DNA from: an uncultured Parabacteroides sp.
GTDB lineage: Bacteria; Bacteroidota; Bacteroidia; Bacteroidales; Tannerellaceae
Length of the DNA: 64,000 nucleotides
Assembly: GCA_944325345.1 (NCBI GenBank)
Contig: CALUZV010000001.1
Location: 186,001 to 250,000, forward strand
Direction of reading: 5' to 3'
A model generated the notes under the pieces. The model was not told where the DNA came from, ran no database searches, and saw nothing but the letters and a program-made list of their open reading frames with translations. The position numbers were made by a program, and so were the translations under genes. Shown piece after piece: positions 9,767 to 19,100 of this stretch. Position 1 is the stretch's first letter, and every line of letters starts with the position of its first letter.

Positions 9767-11842
9767 TTATTCTGTAATCACAGAGAACTCGCCAATACTT
9801 ACTTGCGGTACATCTCCCGCCGCACGAGTACATACCAAGCGCACGGTTTTTCCTTCGACTGGTGCAAAGCGAATAGTCTGCTCAATAGGGTTCGCCTTGA
9901 TATTCGAGAATTCACCGGAGGAAACCAGGCGTCCATCGACATAGAACTGGTAGTTGCTAATATGTCCCGTCGGGTAGCGACGCTGGTCGGGCACGTAGCG
10001 GAATCCGGCAATCCGATAGCTCTTGTCCAAGGTAACGCTCAGTTCCGGACGCCCTTTTGCCAGAACGTAGGGCGTGAATCCATTGCCATCAACAACTAAG
10101 TCGCGAGCTTCAGCCGGCGTCGTAGAACGATAAGCCGAGGCCGGAATATCGAGCTGCAGGGTCGAAACAGGACTATACTTATCCATCGTCGCGTCATACG
10201 CTATGGCGCAAATCGTTCCTTTCTGGGCAAAAGGCAGCGGCGCTTCGTAGCGAGTGGATTGTTTCGTAGGCTCGGAGCCGTCGGTCGTATAATAAACTTC
10301 GGCATTCGAATCGCCTGCTTGGATAATGACTTCATCCTTGCCATTGCGGGTAATAACCGGCTCGGTCATGAGTGCAGGTGCCAAATAAGCCTCGGCATTG
10401 TTGATACAGAGCGGACCGCGAGCATCCGTGAAGTTCACGCGGAGCTTCTCGGCATGGACAGTCTGGAAGCGAACGATGCGCTTGTATCCTACCGTCGTTG
10501 TCGAATCCACGGGCTGCACCGGATTCCAGACGCCTTCGTTTTCATATTCGATATTGAAAGAGCGCACGCGCTGTCCCAACGGGATGTATTCCTGGAGGAC
10601 AAGTCGGTTCACGTCAGAGGCCGTCGGAAGGGTAAAGGTAAGCGAGCCTGTAACCACGCCATCCTCAGTTGCCCAATAGGTATCCCAATTGCCGTCGGTT
10701 ACGTTGCTTGCGCTAAACGTACGCCCTCGGCGAGAAGAGGATTCCACGTATGCCCCCTTGAGCAGGTTCGTCTTGAAGTCGCCCTGGATGGTTTGGTACC
10801 ACTCCACCGCACGTGCCGAGTCTTGTGCCGGGATGCGTCCGTCAAGAGCCACCGGGAAGTTGAGCAAGAAGTTGGCATTGTGTCCCACACTCCGGTAGTA
10901 TAAGTCCACCAACTTGGCCAGGGACTTCACCTGATGGTCTTCGCTTTCGTGGTAGAACCAACCCGGACGGATAGACACGTCGCATTCGCCGCCGAGCCAG
11001 TGCTTCTGGTTCTCATCGCCGTATGCGCTGTTCTTGTAATCGCCGATGGCGGGCTCGGAGTCGTAGATGCTCCACTGGGTTGCGCCAGCCCAGCCGTCTT
11101 CGTTGCCTATCCAGCGGATATCAGGCACGGTGCCGCCGAATATCATGGCCGAGGGATGCTTGGCCTTGATTTCCTCGCGGGCACGTTCGTAATTATAATA
11201 GGTCTTTGCTTCGATAGAACGTTTCTCGTCGGCTCCGCCATACCAGCCGTCGCCGCCGTTGGCTCCATCGAACCAGAATTCAAAGAGGGGGCCGTAGTTG
11301 GTGATTAGCTCGTTGATCTGGGCGTGGTAATCCTCGACATAGGCGGGTGTCGCATAGTCGGGATTATTGCGGTCCCAGGGAGAGAGGTAAACGCCAAACT
11401 TCAATCCGTACTTGTGGCAAGCATCGGAGAGCTCGCGCACCATATCGCCTTTCCCGTCTTTATACGGGGAGTTCTTGATGCTATATTCCGTGGTCTTCGT
11501 GGGCCAGAGGCAGAAGCCATCGTGATGTTTCGTCGTCAGGATAACACCCTTCATGCCCGCCGCCTTGAGGGTTTGCACCCACTGCTCGCAGTCGAGGCGT
11601 GTAGGGTTGAAGGTAGATGCGGGCGTATCTCCATAGCCCCATTCCATGTCGTTAAAAGTATTCAATCCGAAGTGGATAAAAGCATAAGTCTCCATCTTAT
11701 GCCATTCAACTTGTTCCGGCGTCGGCACTGGCATGACCGGAGCTGGAGGATTCGATTCCCCGCAAGCCGTAAACGCCAGGGCAAGCAAGCCACCCGCCAA
11801 GGGTTGCCAAATGTTTTTCATACGTTCTGTGTTCACGTTCAT
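9767..11842 (-). CDS. Alpha-L-fucosidase (GH29) lipoprotein
   Basis: A 691-residue enzyme that removes terminal fucose from host or dietary glycans. It has a lipoprotein signal with Cys27 after LALAFTA, so it is probably anchored at the cell surface or in the periplasm. The GH29 barrel shows [29 protein letters not shown] and the nucleophile Asp192 in [10 protein letters not shown]. After the barrel come a galactose-binding-like domain (near residues 360-480), a chitobiase-type Ig-like segment ([11 protein letters not shown]) and a second discoidin-like domain at the C-terminus. This layout resembles the 1,3/1,4-fucosidase branch, but that is inference. A second in-frame Met (MKNIWQPL, seven residues on) would also give a good signal peptide. 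It stands alone on its strand. Confidence 0.92.
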   Translation of the reverse strand: MNVNTERMKNIWQPLAGGLLALAFTACGESNPPAPVMPVPTPEQVEWHKMETYAFIHFGLNTFNDMEWGYGDTPASTFNPTRLDCEQWVQTLKAAGMKGVILTTKHHDGFCLWPTKTTEYSIKNSPYKDGKGDMVRELSDACHKYGLKFGVYLSPWDRNNPDYATPAYVEDYHAQINELITNYGPLFEFWFDGANGGDGWYGGADEKRSIEAKTYYNYERAREEIKAKHPSAMIFGGTVPDIRWIGNEDGWAGATQWSIYDSEPAIGDYKNSAYGDENQKHWLGGECDVSIRPGWFYHESEDHQVKSLAKLVDLYYRSVGHNANFLLNFPVALDGRIPAQDSARAVEWYQTIQGDFKTNLLKGAYVESSSRRGRTFSASNVTDGNWDTYWATEDGVVTGSLTFTLPTASDVNRLVLQEYIPLGQRVRSFNIEYENEGVWNPVQPVDSTTTVGYKRIVRFQTVHAEKLRVNFTDARGPLCINNAEAYLAPALMTEPVITRNGKDEVIIQAGDSNAEVYYTTDGSEPTKQSTRYEAPLPFAQKGTICAIAYDATMDKYSPVSTLQLDIPASAYRSTTPAEARDLVVDGNGFTPYVLAKGRPELSVTLDKSYRIAGFRYVPDQRRYPTGHISNYQFYVDGRLVSSGEFSNIKANPIEQTIRFAPVEGKTVRLVCTRAAGDVPQVSIGEFSVITE

Positions 11843-11930
11843 TGATTGCTTGTTTATTATTCATCTATAAAATATTCGCCAAAGCTAAAGAATAATCTTG
11901 GAACAAGCAAAGCAATAGATTTTTTTGTTC

Positions 11931-11938
11931 TAATTTTG
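11931..11938 (+). promoter_or_regulatory. Bacteroidetes -7 element (TAATTTTG) for antiporter
   Basis: Matches TAnnTTTG and lies 28 bp ahead of the antiporter ATG. No clear -33 TTG is visible. Confidence 0.5.
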
Positions 11939-11965
11939 TGCTGAAAATTTTAAAGATTACTGCTT

Positions 11966-13465
11966 ATGTTTGAGAATATGGAATTAGTATTGCTGGTAGC
12001 CGCAGGCATCCTCCTCGTCAGCATCATCCTCACGAAAGTCGGCTACCGTTTCGGCCTCCCCGCCTTGCTCCTCTTCCTCGGCGTCGGGATGCTCTTCGGG
12101 AGCGACGGTTTAGGAATTCAGTTCAACGACCCGAAGGCCGTGCAGTTCATCGGTATGTTAGCCCTGACGATGATTCTGTTCCTCGGCGGTATGGACACGA
12201 AGGTCGCCGACATCAAGCCCGTCGCCAAGCAGGGCGTCGTCCTGGCCACGCTGGGTGTCCTCCTGACAACGTTCATCACGGGTACCTTTATTTATTACCT
12301 CGCCCTCTTGGTGGAACAATACATCACCCTCACCTACCCCGAAGCCCTGCTCTTGGCGGCCGTCATGTCATCAACCGACTCGGCCTCCGTCTTCTCGCTC
12401 CTCGGGAACAGCGGTGTCAAGCTGAAGGAACGCCTCCGCCCGCTGCTCGAATTGGAGAGTGGTAGTAACGACCCGATGGCCTACCTCCTCACCCTCATCC
12501 TCATCGCCTACATCCAAGCCGGGGGCATGAGCGTCGGGACGGCCCTCTTCGACCTCGTTACGCAGCTTGTCATCGGCGCCGTCGGCGGATATTTCTTCGG
12601 CCGCTTCGTGGTCGGGATGGCAAACCGTATCAACCTAAGCAACGAATCTCTCTATCCGATATTGGTGATGACGTTCGCCTTCCTCGCCTTCTCCGCCGTT
12701 ACGCTTTGCCACGGCAACGGCTATCTGGCGGCTTACATCGCCGGTATGAAGGTCGGCAACTCCCCCATCGTCCACAAGAAACGCATAGCCACGTTCTTCG
12801 ACGGCTTCGTCTGGTTGTGGCAAATCGTGATGTTCATCATCCTCGGCCTCTTGGTCAATCCGCACGAACTGCTGCCCGTGGCGGGCATCGGCGTGCTCAT
12901 CGGCGTGTTCATGATTATCTTTGCGCGCCCGTTGAGCGTATTCCTTTGTCTTTTGCCGGATAAAAGTTTCTCGTTCAAGGGGAAATTGTATATCTCGTGG
13001 GTCGGTCTGCGCGGCGCCGTCCCCATCATCTTTGCCACCTACCCGGTGATAGCGGGCGTCGAACACGCCGGGGTCTTCTTCAACATCGTATTCTTCATCA
13101 CCATCCTCTCGCTCTTGATTCAGGGGACGACCGTAACCTTTATGGCGCGGAAACTGGGACTGGTGGATAAGAACGTGCAGGAGAGCGTCTTCGACTTGGA
13201 CTTGCCGGAGAATATCAAGTCCGCCTTGAGCGAAATCGTCCTCACGCCGGAGGTCCTCAAGCACGGCAACAAGCTCATCAACCTCCGCCTCCCCGAGCAC
13301 TCGCTGGCGGCCATGGTCGAGCGCGACGGCCATTACTTCATCCCGCGCGGACAGACGGAGTTGAAGGCCGGCGACCGCCTCTTGGTCATCTCCGACAACG
13401 ACAAGGAGCTGCTCGAGGCGTACAACAAGCTGGACATTAAGGAATATACGTTGAAAAAGAACTAA
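11966..13465 (+). CDS. nhaP2: K+/H+ antiporter, CPA1 family
   Basis: A 499-residue inner-membrane cation/proton exchanger. About twelve hydrophobic segments fill residues 1-390. SSTDSASVFSLL and the SGSNDPMAYLL stretch carry the acidic residues of the NhaP/CvrA transport site. The C-terminal 100 residues form a TrkA-C-like regulatory domain (LINLRLPEHSLAAMVERDG; GDRLLVISDNDKELL), typical of the potassium-linked NhaP2 branch. It has its own promoter and ends at a strong hairpin that is also the first unit of a repeat array. The role is cytoplasmic pH and potassium balance; ion preference is inferred from the family. Confidence 0.9.
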   Translation: MFENMELVLLVAAGILLVSIILTKVGYRFGLPALLLFLGVGMLFGSDGLGIQFNDPKAVQFIGMLALTMILFLGGMDTKVADIKPVAKQGVVLATLGVLLTTFITGTFIYYLALLVEQYITLTYPEALLLAAVMSSTDSASVFSLLGNSGVKLKERLRPLLELESGSNDPMAYLLTLILIAYIQAGGMSVGTALFDLVTQLVIGAVGGYFFGRFVVGMANRINLSNESLYPILVMTFAFLAFSAVTLCHGNGYLAAYIAGMKVGNSPIVHKKRIATFFDGFVWLWQIVMFIILGLLVNPHELLPVAGIGVLIGVFMIIFARPLSVFLCLLPDKSFSFKGKLYISWVGLRGAVPIIFATYPVIAGVEHAGVFFNIVFFITILSLLIQGTTVTFMARKLGLVDKNVQESVFDLDLPENIKSALSEIVLTPEVLKHGNKLINLRLPEHSLAAMVERDGHYFIPRGQTELKAGDRLLVISDNDKELLEAYNKLDIKEYTLKKN

Positions 13466-13486
13466 TACATTCATAACTTATTTACG

Positions 13487-13526
13487 AAAAAGTCTTCCTC
13501 GCGACATTGCGGGGAGGACTTTTTCT
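13487..13526 (+). terminator. Hairpin terminator after antiporter
   Basis: AAAAAGTCTTCCTCGC pairs with GCGGGGAGGACTTTTT around a short loop and the stem ends in T. It is the first and GC-richest unit of the 41-bp array that follows. Confidence 0.75.
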
Positions 13527-13817
13527 TGTAAAAGTGGTCAATGCATTATTGCGAGGAGCACTTTTTCACGAAGAAGTGATTAATGCAATAATGCATGGAG
13601 TACTTTTCTGAGATAAAGTGGTAATTTTCATAATGCATTTACCACTTTTCGACAAAAAAGTACCAAATTCCCTATTACATTTACTACTTTTCTACGAAAA
13701 GTGGTAATTTCCGTAATGCATTTATCACTTTTCAGCGAAAAGTAGTAAATTCCTCATTACATTTACTACTTTTTGACGAAAAGTGATAATTTCCATAATG
13801 CGCGGATGCTTTTTTGC
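13487..13817. repeat. 41-bp tandem palindromic array (8 units)
   Basis: Fills most of the 480-bp gap between the antiporter and porX. Units begin near 13487 (the terminator), 13530, 13571, 13615, 13656, 13697, 13738 and 13779, and the last four steps are exactly 41 bp. Each unit starts with AAAAGTnnTAA and ends with TTAnnACTTTT, so it is a dyad. Units meet at a second dyad of the form CTTTTCnnCGAAAAG. Stem bases vary while pairing is kept (GTGGTAA/TTACCAC; GTGGTAA/TTATCAC). It contains no gene. The porX promoter lies about 100 bp beyond it. Confidence 0.8.
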
Positions 13818-13914
13818 CGTATTTTAAGAGCAGGAAGCCTCCCGCCAACATTTTTGCCCGGAGCATTAACAGAAGTTTAGCGATGGACGGGGACTAAATC
13901 TCAACTATTATATC

Positions 13915-13922
13915 TATTTTTG
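13915..13922 (+). promoter_or_regulatory. Bacteroidetes -7 element (TATTTTTG) for porX
   Basis: Matches TAnnTTTG, 26 bp ahead of the porX ATG, just outside the 41-bp array. Confidence 0.5.
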
Positions 13923-13947
13923 CTTCAGCGATAAAGATTTTGAAGAC

Positions 13948-15498
13948 ATGAAGAAAGATAAAGTACTCTGGGCTGATGATGAGATTGATTTGCTCAAGCC
14001 CCATATCCTTTTTCTCGAAGACAAAGGCTACGAAGTAGTTCCCGCCGTCAGCGGGCAGGACGCCCTCGACCTCTGCCGCCGCGAGACGTTCGACATTATC
14101 TTCCTCGACGAGAACATGCCAGGGCTGACGGGCCTCGAGACGCTGGCGCAAATCAAGGAGCTACAGCCCGATATCCCCGTCGTCATGGTTACCAAGAGCG
14201 AGGAAGAAAGCATCATGAACCAGGCGATAGGCAACAAGATTGCGGACTATCTCATCAAGCCCGTCAATCCCCACCAGCTCCTCCTTTCCATCAAAAAGAA
14301 CGTACATAAGAACGTCATCATATCGGAGACGACCACCGTGAGCTACCAGCAGGAGTTCTCGCGCATCGGGATGCAAATCAACGACTCGCTGACTGCCACG
14401 GACTGGGAGGAGGTCTATAAGAAACTCGTCTATTGGGAGCTGGAGCTGGAAGCGAGCCATGTCGCGATGAGCGAGATGCTCCGGATGCAGAAGTCGGAGG
14501 CAAACCAGGCCTTCGGGAAGTTCATCCGCCGGAGCTACCTCGACTGGATACGCAATCCGTCGGCCGAGGGGCGACCGCTGATGAGCCCGGATCTCTTCAA
14601 GCGGCGCGTCTTCCCGATGCTCGACGAGGGGGAGAAAGTCTTTTTCATCTTGATAGATAATTTCCGCTACGACCAGTGGCGCGTCGTCAAAGACCTGCTG
14701 GCGGAATACTTTACCTTCGAGGAGAGTCTCTATTACAGTATCCTGCCGACGGCGACGCAGTATGCCCGCAACGCCATCTTCTCGGGCCTGATGCCGGTGC
14801 AAATCGAGCGGCTGTTCCCCGACCTCTGGGTGGACGAAGAAAGCGAGGAGGGGAAGAACCTGAACGAGGCGCCGCTCATCCAGACGCAGATTGACCGCTT
14901 CCGCAAGTCATATACCTTCTCTTATAATAAGGTACACGATTCGGCCTACGGCGAGAAGCTGCTGGGAATGATACCGTCGCTCCTGAAAAACCAGTTGAAC
15001 GTAGTCGTCTTGAACTTTGTGGACATGCTTTCCCATGCCCGTACAGAGAGCAAAATGATTCGCGAGCTGGCGCAGAGCGAGGCGGCCTACCGGAGTCTGA
15101 CGCGGTCGTGGTTCCAGCATTCGACGACGCTCGAACTCTTCCGCCGCATCGCCGGGCGGGGCTACAAGGTCATTGTTACCACAGACCATGGGACTATCCG
15201 CGTAGAGAAGCCCCTCAAGGTCATCGGCGACCGGAATACGAATACCAACCTCCGTTATAAAGTAGGCAAGAATCTCAGCTACAACCCGAGGGATGTATTC
15301 GAGATACGCGAGCCGGAGAAGGCAGGATTGCCGGCACCCAATTTGAGCAGCCGCTATATCTTTGCCCTCGACGACGACTTCTTTGCCTATCCCAACAACT
15401 ATAATTACTACGTCTCTTACTACAAAAATACCTTCCAGCACGGGGGGATTTCGATGGAAGAGATGCTGGTGCCGTTTATTGTGATGAACCCGAAATAA
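13948..15498 (+). CDS. porX: PorX-type response regulator with PglZ domain
   Basis: A 516-residue cytoplasmic regulator. The N-terminal receiver (residues 1-120) has Asp54 in FLDENMPG, the acidic pair DDE at 10-12 and Lys in TKSEEE. A helical linker leads to a PglZ/alkaline-phosphatase-like domain (about 210-516) with LIDNFRYDQWR, LPTATQYARNAIFSG, LNFVDMLSH and VTTDHGTIR, which hold the metal and nucleophile residues. Length and domain order match PorX of Porphyromonas, which works with the kinase PorY in controlling type IX secretion; PorX has been described as a phosphodiesterase acting on oligonucleotides. porY is not in this window. Two T9SS-type cargo proteins in the window fit this role. 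The beta-lactamase gene follows at 15 bp. Confidence 0.92.
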   Translation: MKKDKVLWADDEIDLLKPHILFLEDKGYEVVPAVSGQDALDLCRRETFDIIFLDENMPGLTGLETLAQIKELQPDIPVVMVTKSEEESIMNQAIGNKIADYLIKPVNPHQLLLSIKKNVHKNVIISETTTVSYQQEFSRIGMQINDSLTATDWEEVYKKLVYWELELEASHVAMSEMLRMQKSEANQAFGKFIRRSYLDWIRNPSAEGRPLMSPDLFKRRVFPMLDEGEKVFFILIDNFRYDQWRVVKDLLAEYFTFEESLYYSILPTATQYARNAIFSGLMPVQIERLFPDLWVDEESEEGKNLNEAPLIQTQIDRFRKSYTFSYNKVHDSAYGEKLLGMIPSLLKNQLNVVVLNFVDMLSHARTESKMIRELAQSEAAYRSLTRSWFQHSTTLELFRRIAGRGYKVIVTTDHGTIRVEKPLKVIGDRNTNTNLRYKVGKNLSYNPRDVFEIREPEKAGLPAPNLSSRYIFALDDDFFAYPNNYNYYVSYYKNTFQHGGISMEEMLVPFIVMNPK

Positions 15499-15513
15499 TA
15501 CGTTTTGACTGAC

Positions 15514-16428
15514 ATGAAAACATTTCTCCTTTCCCTTTTCCTCCTTTTCCTCCTTTTCCCCTTCTTCGCTTTTCCGCAAAGCGAGGAGCTGGGGGCAGAA
15601 CTGAAGCAGCTGATTCGCGGGAAACAGGCGACCGTGGGCGTGGCCGTCATCTTCAATGGCTCGGAACTTATTACCATTAATAATATATACCGCTATCCTA
15701 TGCTCAGCACGATGAAGTTCCACCAGGCGCTGGCCGTGCTGGATTATGTAAACCGCCACGGCGAGACGCTCGACAAGGAGCTGCTTGTCTCCAAGGACGA
15801 CCTCCTGCCGGACACACATAGTCCGATGCGCGACGCGAACCCGAACGGGAACTTCACCATCACCATCGGCGACCTTCTGAAGTATTCCGTCATTCGGAGC
15901 GACAACATTGCGTCGGACATCCTGGCGCGCCACATCGGAGGGCAAGGCGCAGTGAACGACTATATCCACAAGTTAGGCATCCGCGACGTCTCCATCACCG
16001 CGACCGAAGCGGAGATGCACGAAGACGTCAGCAACCAATACTTAAACTGGACGACACCCTCGGCGGCAGCGCTCACCATCGAGACCTTCCTGCAAAACAA
16101 ACTGTTCCCCGAAGGCTACAAACTCTTCCTCCAGCGTGCGATGACGGAGTGCGAGACGGGGAAGGACAAACTCCTCGCCGGACTGCCCGAGAAAAACGTC
16201 CTTCTGGCGCACAAGACCGGGTCGTCGGACCGCAATGAATTCGGGGTGAAGGTAGCCGACAACGATATGGGCTTCGTCGTGCTCCCCAACGGGCAATATT
16301 ATACGATAGCCGTCTTCATCATGAACTCCCGCGAGACAGATGAAGTGAATGCACGGCTGATGGCGGATATTTCCCGCGCAGTTTATCGCTTTTTCGAGGA
16401 GAATCTCTCAAAAGGAGAGCCCAATTAA
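15514..16428 (+). CDS. Class A beta-lactamase, CfxA/CepA-like (subclass A2)
   Basis: A 304-residue periplasmic serine hydrolase that opens beta-lactam rings. The ATG was chosen over a TTG nine bases upstream because it gives a clean signal peptide (MKTFLLSLFLLFLLF). All active-site motifs are present: STMK (Ser65, Lys68), SDN in VIRSDNIASD, Glu in TATEAEMH and HKTGSS. Stretches such as NWTTPSAA, MTECETGKDKL and KTGSSDRNEFG match the Bacteroides CfxA/CepA/PER branch, usually cephalosporinases. It follows porX closely and probably shares its transcript, so it looks like a resident chromosomal gene; no mobilisation gene is nearby. The actual resistance spectrum cannot be read from sequence. Confidence 0.9.
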   Translation: MKTFLLSLFLLFLLFPFFAFPQSEELGAELKQLIRGKQATVGVAVIFNGSELITINNIYRYPMLSTMKFHQALAVLDYVNRHGETLDKELLVSKDDLLPDTHSPMRDANPNGNFTITIGDLLKYSVIRSDNIASDILARHIGGQGAVNDYIHKLGIRDVSITATEAEMHEDVSNQYLNWTTPSAAALTIETFLQNKLFPEGYKLFLQRAMTECETGKDKLLAGLPEKNVLLAHKTGSSDRNEFGVKVADNDMGFVVLPNGQYYTIAVFIMNSRETDEVNARLMADISRAVYRFFEENLSKGEPN

Positions 16429-16470
16429 CGTCATTTAATCCCGAATTAAGAACTATTTTCACAAAAAGAC

Positions 16471-16501
16471 TTGACAAAAACTTGACAGGGCCGTACCTTT
16501 G
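16471..16501 (+). promoter_or_regulatory. Strong promoter of small RNA
   Basis: TTGAC at 16471 acts as the -33 box and TACCTTTG at 16494-16501 as the -7 box, with the roughly 20-bp gap expected for the Bacteroidetes housekeeping sigma factor. A second TTGAC lies at 16482. Confidence 0.7.
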
Positions 16502-16507
16502 CACTGT

Positions 16508-16586
16508 GGTTTTTTCATAATAGTATTAGATTTAAGGTTAACAAAGTTTGATTAGGGGTTGTCGGGAGACAACCTTTAATTTTTTA
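16508..16586 (+). ncRNA. Putative small RNA, about 80 nt
   Basis: A strong promoter and a strong terminator bracket about 80 bases with no useful reading frame, and the next gene (dus) runs the other way, so this is not a leader. The terminator stem GGTTGTC-GGGA-GACAACC is followed by TTTAATTTTTT. An upstream AAGGTT could pair with AACCTT of the terminator as an alternative fold. I cannot assign it to a named family, though its compact layout fits an abundant standalone sRNA. The start is estimated from the -7 box. Confidence 0.6.
16557..16586 (+). terminator. Terminator of small RNA
   Basis: Perfect seven-base stem GGTTGTC/GACAACC with a GGGA loop, then a T-rich tail. Confidence 0.8.
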
Positions 16587-16612
16587 TATACCTCAAGTCC
16601 ATGATTCATAGC

Positions 16613-17596
16613 TCACACTTCAAAGTTCGTCTCAATCCCATCCATAATTCCAAATAACTCCTCTACCGTCTCGGCACGGAGCATGGCAACACGCGTAGAT
16701 TTGAAGTCAGGAATTCCTTTGAAGAGGGGTGTGGCAGCCAGATGGCGACGGATATGAAGTATCCCCCGGCGCTCGTCGAGCCGTTCGACGCTCTGGAGCA
16801 CCTGCTGTTTGAGAATATCCAAATACCATTTAAAGGGCTCTAAAGGTAGGTTTTCCCCCGTCGAAAGATAATGTTTCACCTCGCGAAATACCCATGGGCG
16901 ACCGATGGCGGCGCGTCCTATCATCACTCCATCCACACCATAACGCTCGAAACGCTCACGACAAATCTCGGCAGACGTTACATCTCCATTTCCAATAATC
17001 GGGATATGCATACGGGGATTGTTGCGAACCTCGCCGATAAGCGTCCAGTCCGCCTCACCGGTGTACATCTGCGCACGAGTTCGTCCATGGATAGTCAAGG
17101 CAGCAATCCCACAATCCTGCAAGGCTTCGGCTAAGGGAACGATAACCTTATTCTCGGCATCCCAGCCCAGGCGGGTCTTTACTGTTACCGGAATTTGGAC
17201 GGCACGGACCACCTCGCGTGTGATTTCAAGCATCAGCGGAATATTTCTCAGCATCCCGGCACCTGCGCCTTTACCAGCCACACGCTTGACGGGGCAACCG
17301 AAGTTGAGGTCTAAGACGTCGGGACGGGCGGCTTCGCAAATGCGGGCAGCCTCAACCATCGACTCCACATCGCGACCGTAGAGCTGGATAGCCACGGGAC
17401 GCTCTTCGTCGGAAACGACCAATTTCTGCTGCGTCTTGCTGACACTCCGTATCAAAGCATCGCTTGAAACAAACTCCGTATATACCATATCCGCTCCGAA
17501 ACGCTTACACATCAAGCGGAAAGCAATATCTGTTACATCCTCCATCGGGGCGAGGAAAACGGGGCGGTTGCCCAAATCTATCGAACCAATCTTCAT
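16613..17596 (-). CDS. dus: tRNA-dihydrouridine synthase
   Basis: A 327-residue FMN enzyme that reduces uridine to dihydrouridine in the tRNA D-loop. MKIGSIDLGNRPVFLAPME is the expected barrel entry, so the start was placed there rather than at a Met eight codons upstream. Family marks include PMEDVTDIAFRLMC, VAIQLYGRDVESM, LDLNFGCPVKRVAGKGAGAGML with the catalytic Cys, VKTRLGW, LTIHGRTRAQMYTGEADW and IIGNGDV followed by GVMIGRAAIGRPW. It is closest to the DusB type by eye. It stands behind an oxidoreductase gene on the same strand, but a large palindrome lies between them, so co-transcription is doubtful. Confidence 0.93.
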   Translation of the reverse strand: MKIGSIDLGNRPVFLAPMEDVTDIAFRLMCKRFGADMVYTEFVSSDALIRSVSKTQQKLVVSDEERPVAIQLYGRDVESMVEAARICEAARPDVLDLNFGCPVKRVAGKGAGAGMLRNIPLMLEITREVVRAVQIPVTVKTRLGWDAENKVIVPLAEALQDCGIAALTIHGRTRAQMYTGEADWTLIGEVRNNPRMHIPIIGNGDVTSAEICRERFERYGVDGVMIGRAAIGRPWVFREVKHYLSTGENLPLEPFKWYLDILKQQVLQSVERLDERRGILHIRRHLAATPLFKGIPDFKSTRVAMLRAETVEELFGIMDGIETNFEV

Positions 17597-17633
17597 CTTT
17601 ACTTCTGAATTTGGGCGCAAAATTAATCATATA

Positions 17634-17697
17634 TTAGGCACGAATCACGCGGAGGCGCAAGGTTTTTCACCTTCTGCCTCCGGCAATTCGTGCCTAA
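17634..17697. repeat. Palindromic REP-like element between oxidoreductase and dus
   Basis: Perfect outer arms TTAGGCACGAAT and ATTCGTGCCTAA, with a further GGAGGC/GCCTCC pairing inside. It resembles the CGGATT-type REP elements elsewhere in the window but has a different core. It sits just past the 3' end of the oxidoreductase gene and may act as its terminator. Confidence 0.7.
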
Positions 17698-17720
17698 GAA
17701 ACAAGATTAAGAATGAAATA

Positions 17721-19031
17721 TTAAATCTTCGGGAGTTCCCATGGAGCCCGATAAGTCTTGCACAAGAGAGCGTCGGCCTCAGCGTCATGGAAAGATTTAC
17801 CATCCCATGAAAGCTTCTTTCCAGTACGATAAGCGATGTTTCCAAGCTGAGAGAACTTAGCGATATGGGCACCAATCTCGATGCTGGCATTGCAATTCCG
17901 GTTGCGCGTCTTGATGCACTCCAAGTGATTCTTGACGTGGAGATTCAATCCACCTTCTCCGTATGCCTTCTTCAGGGGGACAGCTTCCATGCGCGGCGTG
18001 CCTCCTACCTTCTCGGGAATAACTTCCCAGCCACCTCTATCCACGACAAGCGTACCGTTTTCACCTACGAAACCAAGGCCATGATTACGTCCGTATGCTC
18101 CATCGTCGATACCGATAGCATGATCCCACAGGACAGTAAACCCATCGAAGGTATAGATAGTTTGCAACAAGTCAGGTGTTTCACAGGCATCATCAGGATA
18201 GCCAAACTTGCCACCCGAAGCCATAATCGACTTAGGCGTAGTAACATTCATACCATAAAGCGCATAATCCAAGAGGTGAACACCCCAGTCGGTCATCAAT
18301 CCGCCGGCATAATCCCAGAACCATCGCCAAGTGAAATGGAAGCGATTGCGGTTGAAAGGCCGTTCGGGAGCCGGACCAAGCCACATCTCGTAATCCACGC
18401 CAGCAGGGACAGCTTCATCTGGTTTCACAGGAATTGAAGGACACCAGCCTTGATAAGAGAAGACGCGGACGGTACGAATCTTGCCCAACTTACCGCTATG
18501 AACGAAAGCCATCGCATCTTGCCAATGCGGATCGCTACGTTGCCACTGGCCTACTTGGACGACGCGATTGTACTTTTCTGCGGCACGTACCATAATATTA
18601 CATTCCTCTATACTATTGCCGAGCGGCTTTTCGCAATAGACATCCTTGCCAGCCTCGCAAGCGGCAACCATCAAGAGGCAATGCCAATGGTCTGGCGTAC
18701 CGACGATAACCACATCGACATCCTTGCAATCGATTAGGTTTCGCCAATCCGTCCAGAGGTTTTTAACTCGCTTACCCGTAGTTTTCTCTACCTCGGCAGC
18801 GCGTTTTTCCAAGACATTTTTATCTACGTCGCAGAGAGCAACACACTCTACTTCGGGATTGCGGAGGAAGGCTTTCAAGTCATCAAACCCCATGCCGTTA
18901 CACCCGATAAGACCAACGCCTATCTTGTCATTTGCACTTATGGAATTGCCCGCTTGGATAAAGAAGGGGCTAAAAGTCAGGCCTGCACCCAGCATAGAAG
19001 CCTGACGAAGAAATTCTCTTCGTGTTGTCAT
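17721..19031 (-). CDS. Gfo/Idh/MocA oxidoreductase with Tat signal
   Basis: A 436-residue NAD(P)-dependent sugar-type oxidoreductase. The N-terminus MTTRREFLRQASMLGAGL is a twin-arginine signal, so the folded enzyme is probably exported to the periplasm. The Rossmann fold shows GVGLIGCNGMG, and the cofactor loop shows YCEKPLGNSIEECN, with the Lys of the EKP motif. The C-terminal half (GYDYALYG-like region and YQGWCPSIP) matches secreted Bacteroidetes members related to glycoside-processing oxidoreductases. It stands alone, with a divergent promoter pair between it and the U32 gene. The substrate is unknown. Confidence 0.9.
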   Translation of the reverse strand: MTTRREFLRQASMLGAGLTFSPFFIQAGNSISANDKIGVGLIGCNGMGFDDLKAFLRNPEVECVALCDVDKNVLEKRAAEVEKTTGKRVKNLWTDWRNLIDCKDVDVVIVGTPDHWHCLLMVAACEAGKDVYCEKPLGNSIEECNIMVRAAEKYNRVVQVGQWQRSDPHWQDAMAFVHSGKLGKIRTVRVFSYQGWCPSIPVKPDEAVPAGVDYEMWLGPAPERPFNRNRFHFTWRWFWDYAGGLMTDWGVHLLDYALYGMNVTTPKSIMASGGKFGYPDDACETPDLLQTIYTFDGFTVLWDHAIGIDDGAYGRNHGLGFVGENGTLVVDRGGWEVIPEKVGGTPRMEAVPLKKAYGEGGLNLHVKNHLECIKTRNRNCNASIEIGAHIAKFSQLGNIAYRTGKKLSWDGKSFHDAEADALLCKTYRAPWELPKI

Positions 19032-19069
19032 GATTCTTTTGATTTAAGAGGTTACACATTTTACGAGGG

Positions 19070-19077
19070 CAAACATA
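19070..19077 (-). promoter_or_regulatory. Bacteroidetes -7 element (TATGTTTG) for oxidoreductase
   Basis: TAnnTTTG on the minus strand, 39 bp ahead of the oxidoreductase start; it forms a divergent pair with the next promoter. Confidence 0.5.
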
Positions 19078-19100
19078 CGGAAAAATTCCGTATCATTCCG

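Noticed and set aside
13487..13817. CRISPR array
   Set aside because: Units are tandem dyads with drifting sequence; there are no constant repeats parted by unique spacers and no cas genes.
14161..15969. Long minus-strand frames opposite porX and bla
   Set aside because: Antisense shadows caused by GC-rich third positions; no motif, no start signal.
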